This document shows positions 17,884-26,492 of a DNA stretch of 64,000 nt, piece by piece. Origin of the DNA: Nocardia inohanensis NBRC 100128 (GTDB lineage Bacteria; Actinomycetota; Actinomycetes; Mycobacteriales; Mycobacteriaceae); contig NZ_BDBK01000001.1 in assembly GCF_001612945.1 (NCBI RefSeq), positions 930,001-994,000 of the forward strand, written 5' to 3'. Numbering within the stretch: the stretch's first letter is position 1; each line of letters starts with the position of its first letter. The notes below the pieces were generated by a model. That model was not told where the DNA came from and searched no databases. It saw nothing but the letters and a program-made list of their open reading frames with translations. Both the position numbers and the translations under genes were made by a program.

Positions 17884-18820
17884 ATGGGCGACACGGGTTG
17901 GGATGTGATACGACCGGCGTCTGCGATTCGCTCCATCGACAGCGGTATCGCCGAGTTCAATCGAGCGGTGGTTTCGCTCGACCTGTGCGGGCGGGAGACC
18001 GAGCGGATGCGCGAGCGATTGGCCGCGGCCACCTGGGATGCCAGGTTCGGTCTGATGGACGCGTGGCTGGCGCGTTCGGCCCTGGCGGGACCGCCCGCCG
18101 ATCCGGAGGTGGCGTGGGTGTGGGGGTGGATCGTCGGCGGTGCGGACGGCGGAGTTGGCCGGCGAGGTCGGGTGGCGGCGCACGGATCTGCTCGAACCAC
18201 TGGCGCGCAAAGTGGGCGGCTGGGCCATCGCCGCCGATTTGACCGATCGAGACTCGATCTTCGAGTCGCTGGCTCGGGCGGGTGCGGTCGATGTGCTCGT
18301 GGCCGATGCCGCCCTGCCCGCCATCGGGTTGCTGGACGAATTCCGGCTCGACGAGACCGATCGTGCGCTGGAGGTGAACCTGGGCGCGCCCATCATGATG
18401 GCCGAGCTCGTCGCGCTCGACATGATCGCCCGGTGCCGCGGCCACCTGGTCTTCATCTCCTCGCTCTCGGGAATGACCGCCTCTGTCCGGTCCTCTCTGT
18501 ACAACGCCACCAAGTTCGGACCGCGTGGATTCGCCCTCGGACTGCGCGCGGACCTGCGGCCGCACCATGTCGGCGTATCCATCGTCTTCCCCGGCTACAT
18601 CAGCGACGCGGGGCATGTTCGCCAATTCCCGTGCGAAGCCCCACCCGGCATCGGCGCCCGCTCGCCACGTGATGTCGCTCGCGCGACCGCCCGAGCCATC
18701 GAGCAGAACACCGCCGAAGTCGCGGTCGCCCCGCCGGGTCTGCGCCTGCTCGGCGCCGTCGCTCGCGGCCTCACCGCCGCCATCCAGCGCGGCGTCGGCA
18801 CCGAACAGGTCACCCGGTAG
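17884..18820 (+). pseudogene. Chimeric relic: AraC regulator fused to an N-terminally truncated SDR
   Basis: Frame 1 from ATG 17884 reads AraC-like sequence: a short N-terminus (WDVIRPASAIRS), then GRETERMRERLAAATWDARF and DPEVAWVW. This is the region just before the HTH of AraC proteins with a DUF6597-like sensor; most of the roughly 100-residue sensor appears to be missing. Near the G-run 18122-18126 the frame shifts by one base and continues AVRTAELAGEVGW, the first AraC helix-turn-helix. At about 18170-18182 this passes without a stop into RRTDLLEPLARKVGGW, the second strand of an SDR. The SDR then runs to 18820 with ISSLSG and the active-site YNATK, but lacks the TGxxxGIG nucleotide motif. 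A GTG at 18140 could start a 226-residue product, but it could not bind NAD(P) normally. Confidence 0.75.
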
Positions 18821-18927
18821 CTCCCCGACGGTCAACGCCACAAACGCTGACAATCCGGTCGCGCAGTGGCCGGCGAAGCAACGCGGCCGGAGGCGGGGAC
18901 GATGCGAAGGTCCCGCTGACGACCGCA

Positions 18928-18933
18928 TACACT
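18928..18933 (+). promoter_or_regulatory. -10 box TACACT of secG
   Basis: TACACT ends seven bases before ATG 18941, which implies a leaderless secG mRNA made independently of the upstream pseudogene. Confidence 0.5.
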
Positions 18934-18940
18934 GTCCGGC

Positions 18941-19174
18941 ATGCGCATGTTTCTGGATATCCTCCTGATCATCACCAGCGTGTTGCTGGTGTTGCTGGTG
19001 CTGCTGCACCGCGCCAAGGGTGGGGGTCTGTCCAGTCTTTTCGGTGGCGGCGTGCAGTCGAGCCTGTCCGGGTCCACCGTGGTGGAGAAGAATCTGGACC
19101 GCATCACCATTTTCCTCGGCCTGATCTGGCTGATCTCGATCCTCGGGATCGGACTCGAGATCAAGTTCGCCTAA
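18941..19174 (+). CDS. secG: Preprotein translocase subunit SecG
   Basis: The product has 77 residues, the normal SecG length. Two membrane segments (LDILLIITSVLLVLLVLLH and TIFLGLIWLISILGIGLEI) flank a Gly-rich cytoplasmic loop, AKGGGLSSLFGGG. SecG joins SecY and SecE in the translocation channel. In mycobacteria secG closes the gap-pgk-tpi-secG run and lies near ppc and pgl. Here gap, pgk and tpi are not on its left in the window, and pgl is 18 kb to the right. A strong hairpin follows its stop, and its own -10 box precedes it, so it is a single-gene transcript. Confidence 0.93.
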   Translation: MRMFLDILLIITSVLLVLLVLLHRAKGGGLSSLFGGGVQSSLSGSTVVEKNLDRITIFLGLIWLISILGIGLEIKFA

Positions 19175-19183
19175 CCGCGAACC

Positions 19184-19229
19184 ACAAGTTTCCGCCCGGG
19201 CGTCGCAGTCGGACGCCCGGGCGACTTGT
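19184..19229 (+). terminator. Strong terminator after secG
   Basis: A perfect 12-bp stem, CGCCCGGGCGTC/GACGCCCGGGCG, is extended by the outer arms ACAAGT/ACTTGT, with a short mismatch (TTC) on the left arm. It starts ten bases after the secG stop and is followed by GTTGCC. Confidence 0.85.
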
Positions 19230-19423
19230 GTTGCCATACAGCCGCCCTCGACCCCTACGATGAGCCGGGATCCGCAAGCCACCGGCGCGGCGAAATCGCG
19301 GCTGAGCCGCGGCAGTGCGGCGAACGATGGATTCATTCACCGGCACATTGATTTTCGGGTTTCGGTGTGAAGCTGGCGGCTACCCCCGCGCTGAAATCGC
19401 TCGCCCCGGCAAACACGCGGCCC

Positions 19424-19429
19424 TACGCT
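19424..19429 (+). promoter_or_regulatory. -10 box TACGCT of the zinc-ribbon gene
   Basis: TACGCT is six bases from ATG 19436. The 260 bases between secG and this gene hold the secG terminator and otherwise no feature. Confidence 0.45.
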
Positions 19430-19435
19430 GCCACC

Positions 19436-19774
19436 ATGTGCATCTACCCGAGCCGGACACATTATGTCTGCCTGCCCTGTCGGGTGTCCTACAAGAACTC
19501 GATCGCTCGCGGTCCGGCCCGCTGTCCGCAATGCGACGGTGAATTCATCGATGCGGGACCGGATCTCGCGGTGCCGCGCAAAGGCGATGCGGCGGGGTGG
19601 CGGGTGCTGGCGACCGTGCTCGAATCCGGGTTGAACTTCTATGGCGGTTGCTGTGGGAGCGGTCCTGGATATCGGCCGCGTACGGTACGTGAGGTCCGGG
19701 AGCGGCTGCTGCTCGCGCGAAGGTCGGGAATTCGGGACGTCGACGCGTTGGCAATGCGGGAGCCGATTCTCTGA
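19436..19774 (+). CDS. Small zinc-ribbon protein
   Basis: The product has 112 residues. Two CxxC pairs, CLPC (HYVCLPCRVSYK) and CPQC (ARCPQCDGEF), should bind one zinc ion. A conserved tail follows (VPRKGDAAGWRVL, GPGYRPRTVREVRERL). Streptomyces and Nocardia homologues are often mislabelled deoxyxylulose-5-phosphate synthase; at this size no thiamine enzyme is possible. A pair of adjacent Cys (YGGCCGSG) may be a further metal or redox site. Its role is unknown. The DUF1361 gene follows after 41 bases. Confidence 0.75.
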   Translation: MCIYPSRTHYVCLPCRVSYKNSIARGPARCPQCDGEFIDAGPDLAVPRKGDAAGWRVLATVLESGLNFYGGCCGSGPGYRPRTVREVRERLLLARRSGIRDVDALAMREPIL

Positions 19775-19815
19775 CCGTGCAGACAGGCTGCTGCGACGGA
19801 GGCATTATTGATCGT

Positions 19816-20502
19816 ATGGACTTGGTGAATGCGGTGGCGCCGAGCCTCGCGGGGGTGCTGCATCGCGATCTGGTTTGGATGGTTTGGAATACCGTGCTGG
19901 CTTGGATTCCGGTGATTCTGGCTTTGCTGGTTTTTCGGGGTAAGTCGGTGCAGGAGAAGGGGTTACCGTTGTCGCCGGTGTGGTGGGCGGGGGCGGTGTT
20001 GTTGTTGCTGTTCTTGCCTAATGCGCCTTATGTGGTGACCGATCTGGTGCATTTGCGGGATGATGTGCGGGCCGTGGGGGATGGGCCGGTGGTGAGTACG
20101 GTGCTGCCGGTGTACGGGGCGTTCATTGTGAGCGGGTTTGTTGCGTATTACCTGGTGCTCGCGGAGATCGGGCGATTTCTGGAGCGCAGGGGGCTGGGGG
20201 TGTGGCGGATGCCGGTGCATCTGGGGATCCATTTGCTTTGTGCCGTGGGGGTTTTCCTGGGGCGGTGGGTGCGGCTCAATAGTTGGGAGCCGGTGGTGCA
20301 GCCGCGGGGCACGTTCGAGCGGATGGTGCTGGCGTTGACTTGGGAGTGGGCGCCGGTGCTGATCGGGGCGGTGTTCCTGGCTACGGCGGTGGGGCACTTC
20401 GTGACTCGGGCCGTGGTCGAGGCGGGGGTGGCGAGTGTGCGGCGCGGGGCTCGGCAGATCCGGACCTTGCGGTACGGATCGCCGAGCGCCGGGCAGGCGT
20501 GA
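19816..20502 (+). CDS. DUF1361 integral membrane protein
   Basis: The product has 228 residues with about six membrane segments, for example VWNTVLAWIPVILALLVF, AGAVLLLLFLPNAPYVVTDL and LGIHLLCAVGVFLGRW. The block FLPNAPYVVTDLVHL and the later RLNSWEPV are hallmarks of DUF1361. No biochemical role is established for the family. ATG 19816 was chosen because the first helix follows soon after. Its stop codon is one base from the stop of the convergent acyl-CoA ligase gene, with no space for a terminator between them. Confidence 0.8.
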   Translation: MDLVNAVAPSLAGVLHRDLVWMVWNTVLAWIPVILALLVFRGKSVQEKGLPLSPVWWAGAVLLLLFLPNAPYVVTDLVHLRDDVRAVGDGPVVSTVLPVYGAFIVSGFVAYYLVLAEIGRFLERRGLGVWRMPVHLGIHLLCAVGVFLGRWVRLNSWEPVVQPRGTFERMVLALTWEWAPVLIGAVFLATAVGHFVTRAVVEAGVASVRRGARQIRTLRYGSPSAGQA

Positions 20503-20503
20503 G

Positions 20504-22108
20504 CTAGAGGCCCAGGCGTTCCTGGGCGATCAGGCGGACCGCCTTCTTGTCCGGCTTGCCGAGGCCGGTCAGGGGGAGTTCATCGATGACCAGGACGTGC
20601 TTGGGGACCTGGACCGAACCCTTGCGCTGCTTGACGGCCGCTTGGATTTCGGCGGTCACGGTCTCGACTGCGGCGGGGTCGTCGGCGGTCGCCTTGTCGA
20701 GCACCAGCACCGCGGTGACGGCCTCGCCCCAATGGGCGTCCGGCACGCCGACCACGGCGACGTTCAGCACCTTCGGATGTTCGGAGACAACGTCTTCCAC
20801 CTCACGCGGGAAGACGTTGAAGCCGCCGGTGACGACCATGTCCTTGGAGCGCCCGACGATGAACAGGAAGCCGTCCTCGTCCTGGCGGGCCAGGTCGCCG
20901 GTCCACAGCCAGCCGTTCTTGAACGTATCCGCGGTCACCTCGGGCAGATTCAGGTACCCGGCGGCGAGCAGCGGTCCGGAGACGCAGATTTCACCGACCT
21001 CACCGGGCGCGACCTCATTGCCTTCCGGATCGAGCAGCGCCACCCGCAGGATATTGGAGGGCCGCCCGCACGAGGTGAGCCGCTCCTTGTCGTGCTCCTC
21101 CTTGCCCAGATAGCTGATGGCCATCGGCGATTCGGACTGTCCGAAGTACTGCGCGAAGATCGGCCCGAAGCGGTCGATGGCCTCCTGCAACCGATTCGGG
21201 TCGATGGCGGACGCGCCGTAGTAGACGGTCTCCAGCGAGGACAGGTCACGGGTCTTGGAGTCGGGGTGATCCAGCAGCGCGTAGATCATCGACGGCACCA
21301 GCATGGTGGCGCTGATCTTGTGCTCCTCGATCGCCTTCAACACCTCACCGGCGTCGAAGCGCGGCAGCACCACGCACTGGCCGCCGAGCAGCACGGTCGG
21401 CACGAAGAACGCCGCACCGGCATGCGAAAGCGGCGTGCAGATCAGGAATTTCGGCCGCTTGGGCCATTCCCACTCCGAGAGCTGGATCTGCGTCATGGTG
21501 GACATGGCCAGCGCCGTGCCGATGACACCCTTGGGCTTCCCGGTCGTACCACCGGTGTAGCTGATCGAAATGACATCGTCGGGCCGCAATTCGGCGGCCC
21601 GCACCGGCCGCGGCTGGTATTTGTCGGCGGTCGCCAGCAGATCCACGCCCACGTCGGCGAGCGATTCCGGCACCGGCCCCAGCACCAGCACCTTGGTCAG
21701 CCCCGGCACCATATCCACCAGTTCGCGCGCCCGCTGCACGAACGCCGGCAGCGGATCGAGTACCAGCGTCGTAATGCCCGCGTCCGACAGCACATACGCG
21801 TGATCGTCCAGCCCGCCGATCGGGTGCAGGGCGGTGCGCCGATGCCCCGCCACCTGCCCGGCGGCAATGGTGAACAGCACCTCGGGCCGGTTCAGCGCCA
21901 GCACCCCGATCGGGGAGCCGGTGACGATGCCGTGCTCGGCGAAGGCATCGATATAGCGGCTGAGCCCGTCGAGAACGTCACCGCCGGTGAGGATGTGGTC
22001 GCCCAGGGTGAGCACCGGCGAGTTCTTGTGCCGCCGCAACCCGGCCAGCAGGCTGTGGCCGTTGTGCACCGGCATCCGCAGCCGGACCTCGGGATCGATT
22101 GTGGTCAT
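20504..22108 (-). CDS. Acyl-CoA synthetase (FadD family)
   Basis: The product has 534 residues. AMP-binding motifs are visible: YTGGTTGKPKG near residue 185, YFGQSESPM, GWLWTGDLARQDEDGF and GRSKDMVVTGG, with the final catalytic Lys in GLGKPDKKAVR. It should activate a carboxylic acid to acyl-AMP and acyl-CoA. It looks closest to FadD8/FadD17-like ligases of mycolic-acid bacteria. It is the last gene of a three-gene operon (SDR, thiolase, ligase), with a 30-base gap to the thiolase gene. A KstR-like palindrome precedes the operon, so a sterol or branched side-chain substrate is a reasonable guess. Confidence 0.88.
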   Translation of the reverse strand: MTTIDPEVRLRMPVHNGHSLLAGLRRHKNSPVLTLGDHILTGGDVLDGLSRYIDAFAEHGIVTGSPIGVLALNRPEVLFTIAAGQVAGHRRTALHPIGGLDDHAYVLSDAGITTLVLDPLPAFVQRARELVDMVPGLTKVLVLGPVPESLADVGVDLLATADKYQPRPVRAAELRPDDVISISYTGGTTGKPKGVIGTALAMSTMTQIQLSEWEWPKRPKFLICTPLSHAGAAFFVPTVLLGGQCVVLPRFDAGEVLKAIEEHKISATMLVPSMIYALLDHPDSKTRDLSSLETVYYGASAIDPNRLQEAIDRFGPIFAQYFGQSESPMAISYLGKEEHDKERLTSCGRPSNILRVALLDPEGNEVAPGEVGEICVSGPLLAAGYLNLPEVTADTFKNGWLWTGDLARQDEDGFLFIVGRSKDMVVTGGFNVFPREVEDVVSEHPKVLNVAVVGVPDAHWGEAVTAVLVLDKATADDPAAVETVTAEIQAAVKQRKGSVQVPKHVLVIDELPLTGLGKPDKKAVRLIAQERLGL

Positions 22109-22138
22109 GGTGTTCTCATTCCGTGCGATCGAAGATGG

Positions 22139-23332
22139 TCAGAGCGTGCCGGAGCGGTACAGGGTAACGGCCACCGCGCCGCCGAGGCCGAGATTGTGCG
22201 CCAGCGCGGTGCGCGCGCCCTGCACCTGGCGTTCGCCCGCGAGTCCGCGCAGCTGCCAGGACAATTCGGTGGCCTGGGCGAGACCGGTCGCGCCCAGCGG
22301 ATGCCCCTTGGAGATGAGCCCGCCGGACGGGTTGACCACCCAGCGCCCGCCGTAGGTGGTGGCCCCGGACTCGGCCAGCGCCCCGGATTCGCCCTCGCCG
22401 CAGAGGCCCAGCGCCTCGTAGGTGATGAGTTCGTTGATCGAGAAGCAGTCGTGCAGCTCGATCACATCCACCTCGTCGATGCCGACGCCCGCGGTCTCGA
22501 ACACCTTGCGCGCGGCCGCGCGGGTCATGGGCGCGCCCACCACGTCGATCATCGATCCGGTGGAGAAGGAGGTGCCGTCGTCGGTGGCCAGCTCCTGCGC
22601 CAGGATCTCGATGGCCTGCGCCTCGAGCCCGTGCGCCTTCACGTACTCCTCGCTGACCACCACGGCCGCGGCCGCGCCATCGGACATGGGGGAGCACTGC
22701 GAACGGGTCAGCGGCCCGTGCACCGGCTTGTCACCGAGCACCTGCTCCAGGGTGTACGCATCCTGGAACTGCGCCAACGGATTCCGGGTCGAATGCTGAT
22801 GGTTCTTGACCGCGACCGCCGCCAGCTGCTCGGGCGTGGTGCCGTACCGCTTCATGTGCTCGATGGCGGCATTGCCGAAGAACTGAGTGGTGATCGGCGC
22901 GGCCGAGAACTCGAAGAGTTCGCGATTGACCTTCAGGTGCGCGTCGACGGTGGTGACCTTGGGCTTGGTGGCCGGACCCGCCATCGCCTCCTTGGTCATC
23001 TGCTCGAAGCCGACCGCCAGGGCGATATCGGCGATCCCGGCCGCGACCCATTCGCGTGCGAACATCAGCGCGGTGGATCCGGTGGCGCAGTTGTTGTTCA
23101 CGTTCACGATCGGGATGCCGGTCAGGCCCACGTCGTAGAGCGCGCGCTGCCCGGCCGCGGACGGCTGGAAGACGTAGCCGACGGCGGCGCGCTGCACCTG
23201 GTCGTAGGTCACGCCCGCGTCGGCGAGCGCGCCGTTGACGGCTTCGGCGACCATCTGCGGGTAGGTCCACTCGCGCGAACCGATCTTGACGAACGGCGTC
23301 ATGTTCACACCCACGATGAATGTGCGTCGCAT
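22139..23332 (-). CDS. Lipid-transfer-type thiolase (SCP-x thiolase)
   Basis: The product has 397 residues. Thiolase signatures are NNNCATGSTALM (nucleophilic Cys), DCFSINELITYE, GHPLGATGLAQ (His) and a C-terminal HNLGLGGAVAV that takes the place of the classical CxGGG Cys. This SCP-x/Ltp pattern is typical of the Ltp2-4 proteins of steroid side-chain catabolism. It probably acts with a small DUF35-type partner, which is not encoded here. ATG 23332 has GGAG 12 bases before it; the frame extends further up but overlaps the SDR gene. It lies between the SDR and ligase genes in one operon. Confidence 0.88.
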   Translation of the reverse strand: MRRTFIVGVNMTPFVKIGSREWTYPQMVAEAVNGALADAGVTYDQVQRAAVGYVFQPSAAGQRALYDVGLTGIPIVNVNNNCATGSTALMFAREWVAAGIADIALAVGFEQMTKEAMAGPATKPKVTTVDAHLKVNRELFEFSAAPITTQFFGNAAIEHMKRYGTTPEQLAAVAVKNHQHSTRNPLAQFQDAYTLEQVLGDKPVHGPLTRSQCSPMSDGAAAAVVVSEEYVKAHGLEAQAIEILAQELATDDGTSFSTGSMIDVVGAPMTRAAARKVFETAGVGIDEVDVIELHDCFSINELITYEALGLCGEGESGALAESGATTYGGRWVVNPSGGLISKGHPLGATGLAQATELSWQLRGLAGERQVQGARTALAHNLGLGGAVAVTLYRSGTL

Positions 23333-23378
23333 TGCTTTGCTGTACTCCTGTTCTGCGGGAATGTGTTTCGGCGGAGAG

Positions 23379-24227
23379 TCAGTCGGCGCGCGGGACGCGC
23401 CCGTCGAGATCGGTGAAGCCGTACTCCTCGGCCAGGTCGGCGACCTTCCAGGCTTTTCCGGTGCGCGCCTTGCGATTCGAGTCGGCGGCCAGGGCGACCA
23501 CGGCACGGCCGGGGAAGCGCGGGGATTCGGCGGTGGCCAGATCGAAGGTGCCCTCACCGGGCAGGGTGACCAGGCGGCGGCCCTCGGCATCGGCCGGAAC
23601 CATTTGCAGCAGTTCGGTATCCACGATGCCGGGCCAGATGGAGACGGCGCTCGCCTCGGTCTCGGCGAGATCGTGCGCGAGGTCGGCGGTGAGCCGGTCC
23701 AGCGCGGTCTTACCCACCCCGTAGACGGCGTTGTGCATGTAGCGCACCGCTCCGGGGGAGGACACGTTCACGATCAGCCCACCCGATTCGATCAGCAGCG
23801 GAGCGGCGAAAACGCTTGCCACGTAATGTGATCGCACCCCGATGTCGAAGGTCTCGTCCCACGCCTTGGCCGGCACCTCCCAGAACTTGCGGCCCAGCCA
23901 GCGGGCCGCGCTCGGCGAGTTGTAGACGTTGTTGACCAGTACATCGAGACGGCCCTGCTCCTCGCGGACCCGCGCGAACAGTTGCTCCACGGCGGCATCG
24001 TCCTTGTGGTCGCAGACCACCGCGATCCCGGTCCCGCCCAGTTCGTCGATCTCGGCGGCGGTGGCGTGCACGGTGCCGGGCAGCCGGCCGGGGGCGGTGG
24101 TGCGCCCGGTGACGTACACGGTCGCTCCGGCAGCGCCCAGCTCCAGGGCGATGCCCTTGCCGATGCCCCGGCTGGCCCCGGTCACGATCGCCACGCGCCC
24201 GGCGAGAATCTTGGGTATTTCGCTCAC
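23379..24227 (-). CDS. Short-chain dehydrogenase/reductase (DHRS1-like)
   Basis: The product has 282 residues. The coenzyme motif TGASRGIG, the NNV strand (DVLVNNVYN), the catalytic VSSPGA and the active-site YGVGK are all present. The Arg in VTGRTTAP at the end of strand two suggests NADP(H). DHRS1-type members are reductases of carbonyl substrates; in this operon it may act on a beta-hydroxy or keto acyl-CoA. It is the first gene of the operon, 46 bases before the thiolase gene. Its start is 54 bases from the divergent hydrolase gene, and the KstR-like site lies between. Confidence 0.88.
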   Translation of the reverse strand: MSEIPKILAGRVAIVTGASRGIGKGIALELGAAGATVYVTGRTTAPGRLPGTVHATAAEIDELGGTGIAVVCDHKDDAAVEQLFARVREEQGRLDVLVNNVYNSPSAARWLGRKFWEVPAKAWDETFDIGVRSHYVASVFAAPLLIESGGLIVNVSSPGAVRYMHNAVYGVGKTALDRLTADLAHDLAETEASAVSIWPGIVDTELLQMVPADAEGRRLVTLPGEGTFDLATAESPRFPGRAVVALAADSNRKARTGKAWKVADLAEEYGFTDLDGRVPRAD

Positions 24228-24252
24228 AACCTCCGGACACTACCGTTAAATG

Positions 24253-24264
24253 AGAACACGTTCT
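24253..24264. promoter_or_regulatory. KstR-like palindrome AGAACACGTTCT between divergent lipid genes
   Basis: The arms AGAAC and GTTCT surround AC. With the next A (24265) this meets seven of the eight fixed positions of TnnAACnnGTTnnA, the known consensus of KstR, the TetR repressor of cholesterol catabolism in mycobacteria and rhodococci; the first T is a G here. It lies 26 bases before the SDR start and 18 bases before the hydrolase start, a position suited to repression of both. Confidence 0.6.
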
Positions 24265-24281
24265 AGAAATTGGAGTCGGTA

Positions 24282-25265
24282 GTGGAGTTGACGCATCGTT
24301 TCCTGGACGCCAACGGCATCCGGATGCACGTCGCGGAGCAGGGGCAGGGGTATCCGGTCATTTTCTGCCACGGGTTCCCGCACACCTGGTACGTCTGGCA
24401 TCACCAGATGGCGGAGGTGGCCGCGGCGGGATACCGGGCCATCGCCCCGGACCTGCGCGGGTACGGGCGCACCGAAGCGCCCGCGGAAGTCGAGGCGTAC
24501 ACCAACGAGGCCGTGATCGGCGACCTGCTGGCGCTACTCGACGACATCGGCGCGCCCAAGGCGGTCTTCGTCGGTCTCGATTTCGGCGCGCAACTGGTGT
24601 GGGAACTGGCCCTGCGCGCGCCCGAACGCGTCGACGGCGTGGTGGTGCTGAACAATCCGTTCGCGCCGCGCCCGCCGCGCCCGCCGTCGGCGTTCTGGAC
24701 CAAGGCCGCGCAGCGGCACTTCCTGCACCTGTCGTACTTCCAGGAACCGGGAGTGGCCGATGTGGAGCTGGCCGCCGACACCCGCGGCTTCCTGGCGCGG
24801 GTCTACTACTCGCTCTCGGGTGAGTACCACTACCTCGACACCTGGAAGAACCCGCCCGGTCTCGGGTACCTCGATGTGCTGCCGCAGGCCCCGGCGCTGC
24901 CCTGGCCGTGGCTGTCGCAGGACGAATTCGACACCCTGGCACAGGATTTCGAACGCACCGGCTTCACCGGCGGGCTCAACTGGTACCGCAACCTGGACCG
25001 CAACTGGGAACTGACCGAAGCCTACGCGGACGCCAAGGTGGAGGTGCCGACCTTCTTCCTCTACGGCGAGAACGACCCGGACATGGAGGGATTCAGCGGC
25101 CGCGATCCCCTTGCGACCCTGCGGGCGAACGTCGCCGATCTGCGCTCGGTCGTCGAAGTGCCCACCGCCGGGCATCTGGTGCAGCTCGAAAAGCCGGAGA
25201 TCGTAGGCAAATTCGTGACCACCGCCTTGCGGGAGCTGCACGTGGGCGCCCGCATCGCACCCTGA
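24282..25265 (+). CDS. Alpha/beta hydrolase, epoxide-hydrolase-like (Asp nucleophile)
   Basis: The product has 327 residues. The oxyanion motif is CHGFPHTW, and the nucleophile elbow GLDFGAQ places Asp at the position of Ser, as in epoxide hydrolases and haloalkane dehalogenases. The likely acid is in LYGENDPDM and the His in TAGHLVQLEKP. GTG 24282 is preferred over TTG 24270 because GGAG lies six bases before it. It is divergent from the SDR-thiolase-ligase operon and shares the KstR-like site. It meets the HxlR gene end to end, with the two stop codons adjoining. Confidence 0.85.
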   Translation: MELTHRFLDANGIRMHVAEQGQGYPVIFCHGFPHTWYVWHHQMAEVAAAGYRAIAPDLRGYGRTEAPAEVEAYTNEAVIGDLLALLDDIGAPKAVFVGLDFGAQLVWELALRAPERVDGVVVLNNPFAPRPPRPPSAFWTKAAQRHFLHLSYFQEPGVADVELAADTRGFLARVYYSLSGEYHYLDTWKNPPGLGYLDVLPQAPALPWPWLSQDEFDTLAQDFERTGFTGGLNWYRNLDRNWELTEAYADAKVEVPTFFLYGENDPDMEGFSGRDPLATLRANVADLRSVVEVPTAGHLVQLEKPEIVGKFVTTALRELHVGARIAP

Positions 25266-25913
25266 TCAGCCGGCGGCCAGCAGGTATCCGGCGAACCAGC
25301 CGGGGAAGGCGCGGCGCAGATCGGCCGGACCGGTCAGCCGGACGGCGTCGGTGCGCAGCAGATGACTCCAGCTGGTCTCGCCCAGCCAATATCGGGTGAG
25401 CGCGTCGAGGTCCGCCTCGACGCGCAACGCGATCGGATGGCCGCCGTCCTCATCGCACAAAGTGACCTCGGGGGAGCGGGCGAGCAGGTAGTACGGCTTG
25501 GAATCCTGTGCGGGGAAACGCAATTCGACCAGGGTGGGTTCGGCCGGGAGCTGCTCCGGCACCACCCTGCGGCGAATGTCCCAGAGCAGCGAGTCCGAGT
25601 CCAGATGCTCGGGCAGCAATCCGCGCTGATCCCATTCGGTCGCCCACATGCCCAGTTCGCGCAGCACCGGCATCAATCCGGTGCCCGCCGCGGTCAGGCG
25701 GTAGCCGTCGCCGTCGCGGCTCACCACCCCGGCGCGCTCCAGTTCCTTGAGCCGGATCGAGAGCATCGATTTCGAGATTCGCGGAATCCCGCGGCGAATA
25801 TCGTTGAACCGCCGCTCGCCCATGAGCAGTTCGCGCACGATGAGCAACGACCAGCGCTCCCCGAGCACCTCCAGCGCACGCGCAATGGCACAGAACTGCC
25901 CGTATCCACTCAT
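25266..25913 (-). CDS. HxlR-family winged-helix regulator with C-terminal extension
   Basis: The product has 215 residues. The first 100 residues are an HxlR domain: CAIARALEVLGERWSLLIVR, FNDIRRGIPRISKSMLSIRL and LKELERAGVVSRDG. The conserved early Cys (residue 8) is present. The extra roughly 100 C-terminal residues (ARSPEVTLCDEDGGHP) may be an SCP2-like lipid-binding domain, seen in many actinobacterial HxlR proteins; this part is inference. It is divergent from the thioesterase gene with a 65-bp gap and convergent with the epoxide-hydrolase-like gene. Confidence 0.85.
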   Translation of the reverse strand: MSGYGQFCAIARALEVLGERWSLLIVRELLMGERRFNDIRRGIPRISKSMLSIRLKELERAGVVSRDGDGYRLTAAGTGLMPVLRELGMWATEWDQRGLLPEHLDSDSLLWDIRRRVVPEQLPAEPTLVELRFPAQDSKPYYLLARSPEVTLCDEDGGHPIALRVEADLDALTRYWLGETSWSHLLRTDAVRLTGPADLRRAFPGWFAGYLLAAG

Positions 25914-25919
25914 ACTTCG

Positions 25920-25925
25920 ATGCTA
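25920..25925 (-). promoter_or_regulatory. -10 box TAGCAT of the HxlR gene
   Basis: On the minus strand TAGCAT stands six bases before ATG 25913, so the transcript is probably leaderless. Confidence 0.45.
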
Positions 25926-25965
25926 GCGGTCCGGATTCACTACCTCGGATGCCGCGAATTCGCTC

Positions 25966-25971
25966 TAGTGT
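25966..25971 (+). promoter_or_regulatory. -10 box TAGTGT deciding the thioesterase start
   Basis: TAGTGT ends seven bases before GTG 25979. The ATG at 25949 would lie upstream of this promoter, so GTG 25979 is the better start. Confidence 0.5.
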
Positions 25972-25978
25972 CGATCCC

Positions 25979-26425
25979 GTGACCAACGCTCCTACCGAAT
26001 CCGGCCTCGACATCCTGCGCGCCATCGTCGACGGCCGCCGACCGCAACCGCCCATCTCCGCGACCCTGGATTTCGAACTGGTCGCGGTGGAACCCGGCGC
26101 CGCCACCTTCGAAGGGCGGCCCGGCGAATTCCTGTACAACCCGATGGGCACGGTGCACGGCGGTTACCTGAGCACGCTGCTCGATTCCGCGCTCGGATCG
26201 GCCGTGATGAGCCGCCTGCCCGCCGGCACCGGATACACCACCGCCCAGCTGAACGTGAACCTGCTGCGGCCGGTCAGCGCCCGCACCGGAAAGCTGCGCG
26301 CGGTCGGTCGCGCCATTCACGTCGGGCGGACCATCGCGACCGCCGAAGCACAGCTGCTCGGCGTCGAGGACGGCAAGCTGTACGCCCACGCCACCACCAC
26401 CTGCGCCGTCTTCCCGATGGGGTGA
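25979..26425 (+). CDS. PaaI-type hotdog thioesterase
   Basis: The product has 148 residues, the usual length. The hotdog helix motif YNPMGTVHGGYLSTLLDSAL is intact, with Asp in DSALG as the likely catalytic acid. The strand NVNLLRPVS and the end TTTCAVFPM are typical. PaaI-like enzymes hydrolyse aryl- or acyl-CoA thioesters to free acids. The gene is probably leaderless. It stands apart from the NDH-2-like gene downstream (67-bp gap). Confidence 0.85.
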   Translation: MTNAPTESGLDILRAIVDGRRPQPPISATLDFELVAVEPGAATFEGRPGEFLYNPMGTVHGGYLSTLLDSALGSAVMSRLPAGTGYTTAQLNVNLLRPVSARTGKLRAVGRAIHVGRTIATAEAQLLGVEDGKLYAHATTTCAVFPMG

Positions 26426-26492
26426 GCCGGATGATCGCCGCGCGTCCGCGCAATATCGCTGATCGGCTCCGACATGAACTACCGTCGGGTGG

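Noticed and set aside
20435..23416. Open plus-strand frame of 993 codons
   Set aside because: Antisense to the acyl-CoA ligase and thiolase genes, with no recognisable motif.
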